Assembly: GCF_001427865.1 (NCBI RefSeq)
Contig: NZ_LMHH01000001.1
Coordinates: forward strand, 744,001-808,000
Length of the DNA: 64,000 nucleotides
Direction of reading: 5' to 3'
From: Altererythrobacter sp. Root672
GTDB lineage: Bacteria; Pseudomonadota; Alphaproteobacteria; Sphingomonadales; Sphingomonadaceae
Shown here piece by piece: positions 56,288-64,000 of this stretch. Positions within the stretch are counted from its first letter, which is position 1. Each line of letters starts with the position of its first letter. The notes beneath the pieces were generated by a model that saw nothing but the letters and a program-made list of their open reading frames with translations, was not told the DNA's origin and made no database searches. The translations under genes and the position numbers were made by a program.

Positions 56288-56660
56288 AGCGGAAAGTGAA
56301 GCGGTAATCCGAGCCTACGGGACGCACGCCTTCGACCGGCTGCGGGCGCGCTTCCTCCAATATCAGCGTTCCCCCGCTCACGAGCTCCGGTCGTCCGAGG
56401 ACAAGCGTTCGCTGGTGCGGGCCCTGGGGCGGCTGGACCGTCACTCTGACGCGGAGTTGACCGGGCGAGGCGCACTGCGTTCCCGCCGGGCACCGGCTAT
56501 CCTCGATCAGCTGCAGCGGGACCACGCGAATGGTCCCGAGGGCCGCAGACTGACCGATGCCGACGCGTGCGACGTTCGAGTTCGGTGCCATCGACCCGAC
56601 GCAGGCGCCGAGCAGAAGTGGCACGCCGATGGCGGCGGCCGGTTTGATGAGCGATCGCAT
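56265..56660 (-). CDS. Small lipoprotein, copy 2 beside aldolase
   Basis: A 131-residue lipoprotein (lipobox LLGACVGS) with IEDSRCPAGTQCASPGQLRV and the ending YRFTFRFTV, the same pattern as 54841-55230. The pair flanks the aldolase gene. It overlaps the aldolase 3' end by 23 nt convergently. Function unknown. Confidence 0.75.
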   Translation of the reverse strand: MRSLIKPAAAIGVPLLLGACVGSMAPNSNVARVGIGQSAALGTIRVVPLQLIEDSRCPAGTQCASPGQLRVRVTVQPPQGPHQRTLVLGRPELVSGGTLILEEARPQPVEGVRPVGSDYRFTFRFTVPRTH

Positions 56661-56736
56661 GTCTTTATCCTGCCGGGATGATTCCGGCTCGTCCAGAGTC
56701 TTGGCGCGCGGCGATGGCGAGGGTAGGGCGTTGCGG

Positions 56737-57354
56737 ATGTCTGATTGCCAACTCTACCTAATCTCCCCGCTCGACGTTTCAGCAGGCTTTCCTCAGCGGC
56801 TTGAACGCGCGCTCGACGCCGGACCGGTCGCGGCGTTTCAGTTTCGCGTGAAGGGTGTCGATCAACACCAAGCGGCCCGCCTGGCCGAACCGCTCCTGGC
56901 CATTTGCCGTGCGCGGGATGTCGCGTTCATCGTCAACGACAGTGTTTCGTTGGCCAAGCGCCTGGGCGCGGATGGGGTGCACCTTGGACAGGGTGACGGA
57001 TACATTCGCGAAGCGAGGGATGTATTGGGCCGCGACGCGCAGATCGGCATCACCTGCCATGCGAGCAGGCACCTGGCGATGGAAGCGGGAGATGCCGGGG
57101 CCGACTATGTTGCCTTCGGATCGTTCTATCCCAGCACGACCAAATCGACTGAGGATCGGCCCGAACTTGAGATCCTCTCCTGGTGGCAGAACCTGTTCGA
57201 GATCCCCTGCGTGGCGATTGGCGGGATTACCCCGAGCAACTGCAGCCCCTTGATTGAGGCAGGAGCGGATTTCCTCGCCGTAAGCGGCGCCGTCTGGAAT
57301 GGCGATGAATTTCAGGCGGTAGAGGAGTTCGCCAAGATTATCCGGGCTCAATAG
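56737..57354 (+). CDS. thiE: Thiamine phosphate synthase
   Basis: A 205-residue ThiE-type TIM barrel: FQFRVKGVDQHQAARLA, FIVNDSVSLAKRLGADGVHLGQGD, GITCHASRHLAMEA, YVAFGSFYPSTTKS and VAIGGITPSN. It couples the thiazole and pyrimidine phosphates. The start at 56737 gives the family N-terminus. No TPP riboswitch seen upstream. Confidence 0.88.
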   Translation: MSDCQLYLISPLDVSAGFPQRLERALDAGPVAAFQFRVKGVDQHQAARLAEPLLAICRARDVAFIVNDSVSLAKRLGADGVHLGQGDGYIREARDVLGRDAQIGITCHASRHLAMEAGDAGADYVAFGSFYPSTTKSTEDRPELEILSWWQNLFEIPCVAIGGITPSNCSPLIEAGADFLAVSGAVWNGDEFQAVEEFAKIIRAQ

Positions 57355-57540
57355 GCCACTTGTTGCCAACGGTTTCAGGCCTCTCGGGAACCTTGACCAG
57401 AGTTGTTCGTATTATCCAGCTACGAGGCAATTTGGGTCAGGGTTTTCCCGCATAAGGCACTGTCAATATGTCTAAACCCGCATTGTCCTCGTATTGAAGC
57501 TGTGACAAAAAGGGTTCGAATCAGTGAAGGGGTTCAGGTT

Positions 57541-57771
57541 ATGAAGTTGAGTAAAGCTCTGGTTGCTGCGGTGGCGACATCGCTCATCACTGCACCAATT
57601 GCCGCCCAGGCTGCTACTTCGCCGTTCGGCGCGGCCCGTGACGGTTCAGAAATCGAGGGTGAAGCGCTCGGCGGCGGCGGATTTATCATTCCGCTGCTCG
57701 CAGCTGTTGCGGTAATCCTCGGCATTGTGGCCGCTACCGGTGGCAGCAACGACCGTCCGACCAGCCCCTAA
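57541..57771 (+). CDS. Small secreted/membrane protein
   Basis: A 76-residue protein: signal peptide MKLSKALVAAVATSLITAP with AQA cleavage, a Gly-rich turn (EALGGGG) and a C-terminal hydrophobic segment (FIIPLLAAVAVILGIVA). Reading started earlier is rejected. It has no PEP-CTERM end. A terminator follows. Function unknown. Confidence 0.7.
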   Translation: MKLSKALVAAVATSLITAPIAAQAATSPFGAARDGSEIEGEALGGGGFIIPLLAAVAVILGIVAATGGSNDRPTSP

Positions 57772-57839
57772 CCGGAGCTAGCACAGCCGGCCAAATACCC
57801 GGACGGGTGGCTGGCAGTGCGGTCCATATGGTAGTCTGC

Positions 57840-57874
57840 GACCGTGTGCTTTACGCGCACGGTCGTTTTCGTTT
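57840..57874 (+). terminator. Rho-independent terminator
   Basis: GACCGTGTGC and GCGCACGGTC form a 10-bp stem (one G-T pair) with loop TTTAC, followed by GTTTTCGTTT. It ends the transcript of the small secreted gene. Confidence 0.8.
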
Positions 57875-57925
57875 GTCAGTGCGATGAATCCGTTCGGCTT
57901 GATTGATGGGCCGAATCGCGAGGCG

Positions 57926-58273
57926 TCAACGGCTTGAGCGGACGCAGCGCAGCCGCCCAGGCTTTCCGTCCTCGGCCAAGCGCATGAAATTCGGGCTAAG
58001 GATGATGAAGCTTTCGCCTTGGCGGGGGCCACTGGTGAAAGTCAGGACATCGCCCCGACGAAGGTAAGCGCCGCGCCCCTTTTGGGTGGAATAGCGCGAA
58101 GCACTTTTGATCGTGAAGTTCAGATCCGGTTGGGCGATGCCTGCGCTGCTTGAAGCATCGCCCGGGAGTTCACATACATATTTGCCCCGTTGAACTACGC
58201 CGATGGCACCCTGCGCATGGGCTGGCGCGGTGATAATCGCCGCCAGGGCGATCAAAGCAGGGACGAATTTCAT
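57926..58273 (-). CDS. Secreted hypothetical protein upstream of efp
   Basis: A 115-residue exported protein: signal peptide [21 protein letters not shown], then a small basic mature domain with two Cys ([15 protein letters not shown]). Divergent from efp; the start at 58273 opens the signal. No family recognised. Confidence 0.7.
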   Translation of the reverse strand: MKFVPALIALAAIITAPAHAQGAIGVVQRGKYVCELPGDASSSAGIAQPDLNFTIKSASRYSTQKGRGAYLRRGDVLTFTSGPRQGESFIILSPNFMRLAEDGKPGRLRCVRSSR

Positions 58274-58373
58274 CGCAGCGCGCCTACCGCGAAACGGCTT
58301 GCATTGCCATGAACGCGGTAAATCGCTAGGGGCCGCCCACATTTTCCCATTCCCGTTTGAAAGCTTACCTGCG

Positions 58374-58937
58374 ATGAAGATCAGCGGCGTGGACATCCGT
58401 CCCGGCAACATTCTCGAATACGAACGCGGTATCTGGAAAGTTGCCAAGATTCAACATACCCAGCCCGGCAAGGGTGGGGCCTATATGCAGGTCGAAATGA
58501 AGAACCTGCAGGATGGCCGTAAGACGAACGTGCGTTTCCGCAGTGCGGATACCATCGAACGTGTTCGTCTCGACACGAAGGACTTCCAGTATCTCTATGC
58601 CGAGGGCGATATGCTCGTCTTCATGGACAAGGATACTTACGACCAGATCCAGCTTCCCGCCGATTTGATCGGCGATGCGGCGGCGTTCCTTGAGGACGGC
58701 ATGGAAGTCATGCTGGAACTGTGGGAAGAACGCCCCATCAGCGTCCAGCTGCCGGACCAGGTAGAAGCCACGATCGTTGAGGCCGACGCTGTGGTAAAGG
58801 GCCAGACGGCTTCATCCAGCTACAAGCCCGCCGTTCTAGAAAATGGCGTACGCGTGATGGTGCCACCGCATATTGAAAGTGGTACGCGGATCGTCGTGGA
58901 TGTTTACGAACGGACTTATGTTGGCAAAGCTGGATGA
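58374..58937 (+). CDS. efp: Elongation factor P
   Basis: A 187-residue EF-P, which relieves ribosome stalling at proline runs. KOW-like N-terminal domain with [10 protein letters not shown] and [11 protein letters not shown], where Lys33 is in the modified-loop position, and the C-terminal [18 protein letters not shown]. The start at 58374 gives the family N-terminus; the longer reading overlaps the divergent gene. Confidence 0.95.
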   Translation: MKISGVDIRPGNILEYERGIWKVAKIQHTQPGKGGAYMQVEMKNLQDGRKTNVRFRSADTIERVRLDTKDFQYLYAEGDMLVFMDKDTYDQIQLPADLIGDAAAFLEDGMEVMLELWEERPISVQLPDQVEATIVEADAVVKGQTASSSYKPAVLENGVRVMVPPHIESGTRIVVDVYERTYVGKAG

Positions 58938-58938
58938 T

Positions 58939-59283
58939 ATGAGCGGCATCAGCGATCCACGTTTCAATGGCATCGATTTCGAGAACAGCTATCTCACGGG
59001 CGTCATCTATGACGACGAGTCGCTGACCCTCGAAATGGATTTCAACTTGTCGGAGAAGCATCCGCAATTCGCGCTGCCGCAGGACGGTGACGACAGTTGC
59101 TACCGCGGCGGTTATATCCGCTTCGCCGACATTGAAGATTTGCAGATCGAGAAGGCGCCTGAGCAGGCCGACGATTACTCGATCGTATACTCCGTCTCCG
59201 GGGATGGACGGCGCTTCGAATTCTCCAGCGGATGGGGCCAGGTCAAAGTGACCGCAGGCTCGGTCCGTCTCGCGCTCGACTGA
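58939..59283 (+). CDS. Hypothetical protein downstream of efp
   Basis: A 114-residue soluble acidic protein (FNGIDFENSYLTGVIYDDE, FNLSEKHPQFALPQ, YIRFADIEDLQIEK, FEFSSGWGQVKV). Beta-rich, no signal peptide, family not recognised. It begins 1 nt after the efp stop; an ATG at 58918 inside efp is an alternative. It precedes the phosphatase gene closely. Confidence 0.65.
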   Translation: MSGISDPRFNGIDFENSYLTGVIYDDESLTLEMDFNLSEKHPQFALPQDGDDSCYRGGYIRFADIEDLQIEKAPEQADDYSIVYSVSGDGRRFEFSSGWGQVKVTAGSVRLALD

Positions 59284-59301
59284 CCACGAAGGAACGAAAA
59301 A

Positions 59302-60123
59302 TTGGCCGCAGTTTCCGGATTAATCCGCGTGATGGAGCGCGCCGCTCGTAAGGCGGGCAGCCGCTTGCGGCGCGACTTTGGCGAGATCGAACATCTTCAG
59401 GTCAGCCGCAAGGGCCCCTCGGACTTCGTGTCCAAGGCGGACCAGGCTGCTGAACGCACCCTGTGGGACGAACTACGTCAGGCGCGCCCTGATTGGGGCT
59501 TCGTGCTGGAGGAAGGCGGAATTATCGAAGGTGCGCCGGACAAGCCGCGCTGGATCGTCGATCCGCTCGATGGGACCAGCAACTTCCTCCACGGCATCCC
59601 GCACTTCGCCATTTCCATTGCCGTGCAAGAGCCCAAGCTCGACGGGAGCGGCTGGGGGGACGTGGTTGCTGGCGTGGTATACCAGCCCGTCACCGACGAG
59701 ACCTATTGGGCCGAAAAGACCCGCGGCGCCTGGCTACAGGATGCGCGCCTGCGCGTATCCTCTCGCCGGAGTCTGTCCGATGCGCTCGTCGCCACGGGCA
59801 TTCCCTACCAGGGCCATGGCGACTTCGGCGAATGGATCAACATCCTCAAGGCCGTGGGACCGCAAGTGGCCGGCATCCGCCGGTTCGGTTCGGCCGCGCT
59901 CGATCTCGCGTGGGTGGCCGCGGGCCGCTACGATGCGTTCTGGGAGAGCGATCTCAGTCCTTGGGATACAGCGGCAGGTTGTCTGCTGGTGCGAGAAGCC
60001 GGCGGTTTCGTCACCGACTATCGCGGCCGTTCGCTTCCGGTCTGTGACCAGCAGATCATCGCCGGTAACGACACGGTTCACTCGCGCCTGCACAAGCTTA
60101 TTGCGGCAGCGATAAAGGCCTGA
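59302..60123 (+). CDS. suhB: Inositol monophosphatase family protein
   Basis: A 273-residue Mg-dependent phosphatase of the SuhB family: SDFVSKADQAAER, FVLEEGG, the metal site WIVDPLDGTSNFLHG near residue 88, FGSAALDLAWVAAGRYDAFWE, WDTAAGCLLVREAGG. TTG start with AAGGA 8 nt upstream. Hydrolyses inositol or related phosphates. Confidence 0.92.
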   Translation: MAAVSGLIRVMERAARKAGSRLRRDFGEIEHLQVSRKGPSDFVSKADQAAERTLWDELRQARPDWGFVLEEGGIIEGAPDKPRWIVDPLDGTSNFLHGIPHFAISIAVQEPKLDGSGWGDVVAGVVYQPVTDETYWAEKTRGAWLQDARLRVSSRRSLSDALVATGIPYQGHGDFGEWINILKAVGPQVAGIRRFGSAALDLAWVAAGRYDAFWESDLSPWDTAAGCLLVREAGGFVTDYRGRSLPVCDQQIIAGNDTVHSRLHKLIAAAIKA

Positions 60124-60181
60124 CACGAGTATCGGCCTTGAACCCATTCGATTGCGCGGCTAACCCGCGCGCCTGATGGGA

Positions 60182-60265
60182 GCCCCTGTGGCGGAATGGT
60201 AGACGCGATCGACTCAAAATCGATTGTCGAGAGACGTGCCCGTTCGAGTCGGGCCAGGGGCACCA
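60182..60265 (+). tRNA. tRNA-Leu (anticodon CAA)
   Basis: An 84-nt class II tRNA with a variable arm. Acceptor GCCCCTG pairs with CAGGGGC, anticodon loop CTCAAAA gives CAA, T-arm CGTTCGAGTC, encoded CCA. Confidence 0.95.
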
Positions 60266-60372
60266 ACCGCATTTATCGGCTGATCGCAGCCTGATCCCCT
60301 TCACGCCGTTCCCGTTGCGGAACCCTCGTTTCCCGCGACCGTTCATTCGGCCATGGTGAAGGAGGCAAAACC

Positions 60373-60651
60373 ATGGCTGAAGAACGCATTACTCAAGTAG
60401 ATAGTCCCTCGGGAACCACTCACACCACCGTCATAAGCGATGGCGCTCGCGGCGGTGGTGGCGGTGCCCTGTGGGTGATCGTGTTGCTGCTGGTTCTCCT
60501 GGCGGGTGCAGCAATCTGGTTCCTTGCCGGCGCGAACAGTTCTGAGGTTGCGAAGGACAACGCCGTGGCCGAAGCGGCCGGCGATGTCGGCAATGCCGCC
60601 AGCCAAGTCGGCGACGCGGCGCAGAAGGCTGCTGACAAGGTCGGCAACTGA
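60373..60651 (+). CDS. Small single-span membrane protein
   Basis: A 92-residue protein: short polar N-terminus, Gly run, one membrane segment (LWVIVLLLVLLAGAAIWFL) and an Ala/Lys/Asp-rich helical tail (VAEAAGDVGNAASQVGDAAQ). AAGGAGG lies just upstream of the ATG. No family recognised. Confidence 0.75.
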   Translation: MAEERITQVDSPSGTTHTTVISDGARGGGGGALWVIVLLLVLLAGAAIWFLAGANSSEVAKDNAVAEAAGDVGNAASQVGDAAQKAADKVGN

Positions 60652-60757
60652 TAGCGACCTTGCGTCGATCCACGAGTGTAAAGTTTACCGACATTTCACT
60701 TCTCGTCGCTAACCGGTCGTAGTCCACCAAATTGCGTGGACGCGGCCGGTTGGAACG

Positions 60758-62143
60758 ATGGTTCGTCTCTTCAAGCATTATGTACCGCATGCCGTCCTGC
60801 TTCTGGGCTTGATCGACTGCGGACTCTTGCTGCTTTCGGCAAATTTGGCCTGGTCGCTGCGGGCGACGCAGATCGGGATGGACCCAGGCCTACTCGCCGA
60901 TCGGCTCGCCATGCTCGCCGGCTTCACGTTCGTCGTGATGGCCGCGATGATCTCGGTTGGCGTTTACGGCAGCGATGCGTTGCGCTCGTTCCGTTTTGCC
61001 GCCGCCCGATTGCTGGTCGCGGTCAGCCTGGGTCTGATCGCCCTCGCGCTGCTCGACTTCGTGTTGCCGGGTCACACCTTCTGGCGATCCACCCTTCTCT
61101 ACGCGATGGGCCTGTCGATCCTGTTCCTCATGCTCAACCGCGTCGTCGTTGGCGGCATACTCGGGGCAAGCGCCTTTCGCCGGCGGGTCCTGGTGTTGGG
61201 GGCAGGGGTCAGGGCAGGACGTCTCAAGGCACTAAGTGAAGACCCGGGTAGCGGCCTCAGCATCGTCGGCTATGTCGACATGAACGAGGGGCGGCCCTTG
61301 ATAGCAGAGGCGGTCGCCCGATCGGCGATCTCGGATCTCTCTGCCTTCGTGGCCAATCTCGGCGCCAGCGAAGTGGTCCTTGCGCTAGAGGAGCGACGCA
61401 ATGCCCTGCCGCTCAAGGACTTGCTTCGGATCAAGACGGCGGGTGTCCATGTGAATGACTTTTCGAGCTTCATGGAGCGCGAGACGGGCCGGGTGGATCT
61501 CGATACGCTCAATCCCAGCTGGTTGATCTTCTCCGATGGGTTCTCGGCAGGGCGTGCGGTTTCAAGCGCGGCCAAGCGTCTGTTCGACATTGGGGCTAGC
61601 AGTTTGCTTCTGGCCTTGTCGTTTCCGGTGGTGGCGCTGTTCGCCTTGCTCGTGAAGCTCGACAGCAGAGGACCCGCGCTGTTCAGGCAGACCCGTGTTG
61701 GGTTGTACGGTCAGCCGTTCACTATCCTCAAGCTACGTTCGATGCGTATCGATGCCGAAGCGGGCGGTGCGAAATGGGCGGAGAAGGACGATCCGCGTGT
61801 CACCCGCGTCGGGCGCCTGATCCGCAAGATTCGTGTCGACGAACTGCCGCAAGTCTGGACGGTTTTGACCGGCAAGATGAGCTTCGTCGGACCGCGGCCT
61901 GAGGTGCCGACGTTCGTCGACGATCTTGAGGACCGGCTACCGTTCTACGCCGAACGGCACATGGTGAAGCCCGGCATCACCGGTTGGGCCCAGATCAACT
62001 ATCCCTACGGCGCATCGATCGAAGATGCGCGGCGCAAGCTCGAGTACGATCTGTACTACGCGAAGAACTACACGCCCTTCCTCGATCTGCTGATCCTGCT
62101 GCAGACCCTGCGCGTGGTCATCTGGCCGGAGGGCTCACGCTAA
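60758..62143 (+). CDS. XrtA/PEP-CTERM-type initiating sugar transferase (TIGR03013-like)
   Basis: A 461-residue polyprenyl glycosylphosphotransferase. N-terminal membrane segments, a CoA-binding-like Rossmann region (VLGAGVRAGRLKAL), a hairpin segment near residue 280, then FRQTRVGLYGQPF, KLRSMRIDAE, IRVDELPQVWTVL, FVGPRPEVP, KPGITGWAQINYPYG. Coupled by TAATG to a PrsK-like kinase, the usual neighbour in exosortase-linked EPS loci. Confidence 0.88.
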   Translation: MVRLFKHYVPHAVLLLGLIDCGLLLLSANLAWSLRATQIGMDPGLLADRLAMLAGFTFVVMAAMISVGVYGSDALRSFRFAAARLLVAVSLGLIALALLDFVLPGHTFWRSTLLYAMGLSILFLMLNRVVVGGILGASAFRRRVLVLGAGVRAGRLKALSEDPGSGLSIVGYVDMNEGRPLIAEAVARSAISDLSAFVANLGASEVVLALEERRNALPLKDLLRIKTAGVHVNDFSSFMERETGRVDLDTLNPSWLIFSDGFSAGRAVSSAAKRLFDIGASSLLLALSFPVVALFALLVKLDSRGPALFRQTRVGLYGQPFTILKLRSMRIDAEAGGAKWAEKDDPRVTRVGRLIRKIRVDELPQVWTVLTGKMSFVGPRPEVPTFVDDLEDRLPFYAERHMVKPGITGWAQINYPYGASIEDARRKLEYDLYYAKNYTPFLDLLILLQTLRVVIWPEGSR

Positions 62144-64000
62144 TGCACACGCTGTGGTCCTTCATCGCGCTGTTGCTGTACCTGCTTTGCGCCGGCTCGG
62201 CGCTGGCGCTTGCGGGCTGGCTGCTGACGCCACGCAAGGATCGTGGTCCTGCCGCACGAGCAGAGGCCACGGCCCTGATCCTGACGGCTGGCTGGGCCTT
62301 GAGCTTCATCGGTCTCGGCACTTCCGCAACCGGCACGGCTGTACTGCTTAGTTTCGCCAACATTGCCTGGTTCTGGGGGCTCTATCGGTTCTTCGCGCAT
62401 GACGGGCGCGATCGGATCGGTGCAATTCGGTCCGTGCTGCTGGTGCTGGCGTTTGTCGAGCTTCTCCAGATCGCACTGCTGGCGCTGCAATTGCCCTATT
62501 CGGGAAGCGCGTCGATCGCCCAGAGTTTCCTGGGGTTTGAGGCGACGCTGCGAGCCTTGGCCAGCATTGGCGGCCTCGTCCTCGTCCACAATCTTTACGC
62601 CGGCGCGTCCAATGCTGCGCGCGAGCCGCTTCGATGGCCCGCGGCCGGTTTGACGGTCCTGTGGCTCTACGATCTCAACACGGCGACTGTTACCTATCTC
62701 AGTGGGACCCACCCGGACACTTTGCAGATGCTGCGGGTGGTGCCGGCGATCGCGACGACGGCGCTATTGGCGATCGGTTCATTGCGGGACGGCGCCAATC
62801 TGAGGTTCGGCCCTTCGCGCTACGTTGCATTCCGGTCGTTCTCGCTGCTGATCATCGGCGGGTATCTGCTCGCAATGGTGCTGGTGGCCCAGGGGCTTGC
62901 CTACGCCGGCGGAGAGTTCGCACGGCTGATGCAGTTGGGCTTTATCGCGCTGGCAGCCGCGGCGGCACTGCTGGTGATGCCATCAAGCCGGCTTCGCGGC
63001 TGGTTGCGCGTGATCCTTTCCAAGCACTTGTTCCAGCATCGCTACGACTACCGGGCCGAGTGGCTTCGGTTCACCGACACCATGGGACGTGCCGGTCCCG
63101 GGGCTTTGCCGCTGCGCGAACGTATCGTTCAGGCGGTGGCCGACGTAACCGACAGCCCCTCGGGCCTGCTGCTCGTTCCGCGCGAGGACGGAGGGCTCAC
63201 GCTCGACACCCGCTGGCAGTGGTCCCAGGTCGAGGTCCCGACCGAAGCCCTTTCGACCGCCGGAGTGCGCTTTTTCGAAGCCAGCCGGTTCATAATCGAC
63301 CTCGATGACTTGCGCGCCGGCCGCGTGGAGGCGATCCCGGCAGCTGCCCATCCGTCGTGGCTGATGGACGAGCTTTCCGCGTGGGCGATGGTGCCGCTGG
63401 TCCACTACGACAGGCTTGTCGGCATCGTCGTGCTGGCCAGGCCGCCCATCACCCGGCGGCTCGACTGGGAAGACTTCGATTTGCTTGGCGTCGTTGGCCG
63501 TCAGCTGGCGAGCTATCTTGCCGAACAGGCCAGCCAGGACGCACTCGGCGAGGCGCTGCGGTTCGACGAGTTCAACCGCCGCATCGCCTTCGTGATGCAT
63601 GACATCAAAAACCTGGCGAGCCAGCTGTCGCTGTTGGCGCGCAATACGGAAAGACATGCCGACAAGCCGGAGTTCCGGGCCGACATGCTGATTACCCTGC
63701 GCAACAGCGCGGACAAATTGCAGGCTCTGCTCGCGCGCCTGGGTCGCTATGGCGCGCAAGGCAACGAGGCGCTGCAGACGATCGCTATCGAAGATGTCAT
63801 CGCCCGACTGGCCGAGCGTTATCGCGGCCAGCACGAGGTTGCCCTTATCGACCTGACGCCGTGCATGGTGCGAGTTGACCGGGAAGGCCTGGAGCAGGCG
63901 CTTGTCCATCTGGTCCAGAATGCCATTGAGGCCAGCGACGAACTCTCCCCGGTCATCCTGCGTCAAAGCTGCGAGGAAGGCCGTGCCGTGCTGGAGATCA
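62143..64000 (+). CDS. prsK: PrsK-like XrtA/PEP-CTERM system histidine kinase, N-terminal part
   Basis: About 619 residues are visible. Several N-terminal membrane segments (to residue ~285) are followed by a GAF-like domain (~310-480), then the histidine phosphoacceptor region FVMHDIKNLASQLSLLARN and, at the edge, the N-box start VHLVQNAIEASDE. The rest of the ATPase domain is outside. Starts by sharing one base with the upstream stop. PrsK kinases pair with the PrsR regulator controlling EPS/PEP-CTERM genes. Confidence 0.88.
   Translation, partial: MHTLWSFIALLLYLLCAGSALALAGWLLTPRKDRGPAARAEATALILTAGWALSFIGLGTSATGTAVLLSFANIAWFWGLYRFFAHDGRDRIGAIRSVLLVLAFVELLQIALLALQLPYSGSASIAQSFLGFEATLRALASIGGLVLVHNLYAGASNAAREPLRWPAAGLTVLWLYDLNTATVTYLSGTHPDTLQMLRVVPAIATTALLAIGSLRDGANLRFGPSRYVAFRSFSLLIIGGYLLAMVLVAQGLAYAGGEFARLMQLGFIALAAAAALLVMPSSRLRGWLRVILSKHLFQHRYDYRAEWLRFTDTMGRAGPGALPLRERIVQAVADVTDSPSGLLLVPREDGGLTLDTRWQWSQVEVPTEALSTAGVRFFEASRFIIDLDDLRAGRVEAIPAAAHPSWLMDELSAWAMVPLVHYDRLVGIVVLARPPITRRLDWEDFDLLGVVGRQLASYLAEQASQDALGEALRFDEFNRRIAFVMHDIKNLASQLSLLARNTERHADKPEFRADMLITLRNSADKLQALLARLGRYGAQGNEALQTIAIEDVIARLAERYRGQHEVALIDLTPCMVRVDREGLEQALVHLVQNAIEASDELSPVILRQSCEEGRAVLEI

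Noticed and set aside
56661-56736. TPP riboswitch upstream of thiE
   Set aside because: Space is too short and no THI-box-like CTGAGA element was seen.

Overview
The window looks like a chromosomal segment of a sphingomonad alphaproteobacterium (order Sphingomonadales, perhaps Erythrobacteraceae). The reasons are high GC in the housekeeping genes, the order zapA / tkt / gap / pgk / class I aldolase, short palindromes of the kind scattered through sphingomonad genomes, and an XrtA/PEP-CTERM-type gene pair at the right edge. The organism call is inference; no rRNA is present. No integrase, transposase or CRISPR array was seen.

Left edge (1-4.2 kb): the end of a membrane metal-dependent hydrolase, a cyclopropane-fatty-acid-synthase-like methyltransferase, a PilZ protein and a large YadA-like surface adhesin.

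Polysaccharide island (4.5-38.2 kb): an initiating sugar-phosphate transferase and a Tat-signal beta-helix protein face an unbroken run of minus-strand genes. Read in transcription order these are an O-antigen ligase/polymerase-family protein, Wza exporter, Wzc tyrosine autokinase with a (YG)6 tail, a TPR membrane protein, a 2-hydroxyglutarate-oxidase-like flavoprotein, WbpB/WbpD/WbpE-type genes for a 2,3-diacetamido uronic acid, an epimerase, a second aminotransferase, an asparagine-synthetase-like amidotransferase, an acyltransferase, a methyltransferase, a WbpG/HisH/HisF triad that converts acetamido to acetamidino groups, a multispanning protein, Wzx, Wzy, a GT4 glycosyltransferase, the three UDP-L-FucNAc enzymes and a WbuB-like transferase. 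A divergent pair (UDP-HexNAc 6-dehydrogenase and UDP-uronate 4-epimerase) would feed the uronic acid branch. Together they predict a Wzx/Wzy-made acidic polysaccharide with L-FucNAc and an amidino-diamino uronic acid, possibly also amidated, acylated and methylated. The FucNAc end is visibly richer in AT than the flanks.

Housekeeping region (38.2-60.7 kb): SDR oxidoreductase and purF, a second YadA-like adhesin paralogous to the first, tRNA-Pro, thyA, branched-chain 2-oxoacid dehydrogenase E1alpha/E1beta/E2 (E2 carries an inverted pair of palindromic repeats in its linker), tRNA-Asp, DUF2842, 5-formyl-THF cyclo-ligase, a 6S RNA locus, zapA, the tkt-gap-MOSC-pgk glycolysis group, class I aldolase between two related lipoproteins, thiE, small secreted proteins, efp, an inositol monophosphatase and tRNA-Leu.

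Right edge (60.7-64 kb): a second initiating sugar transferase of the XrtA/PEP-CTERM type overlapping the start of a PrsK-like histidine kinase, which runs off the window.
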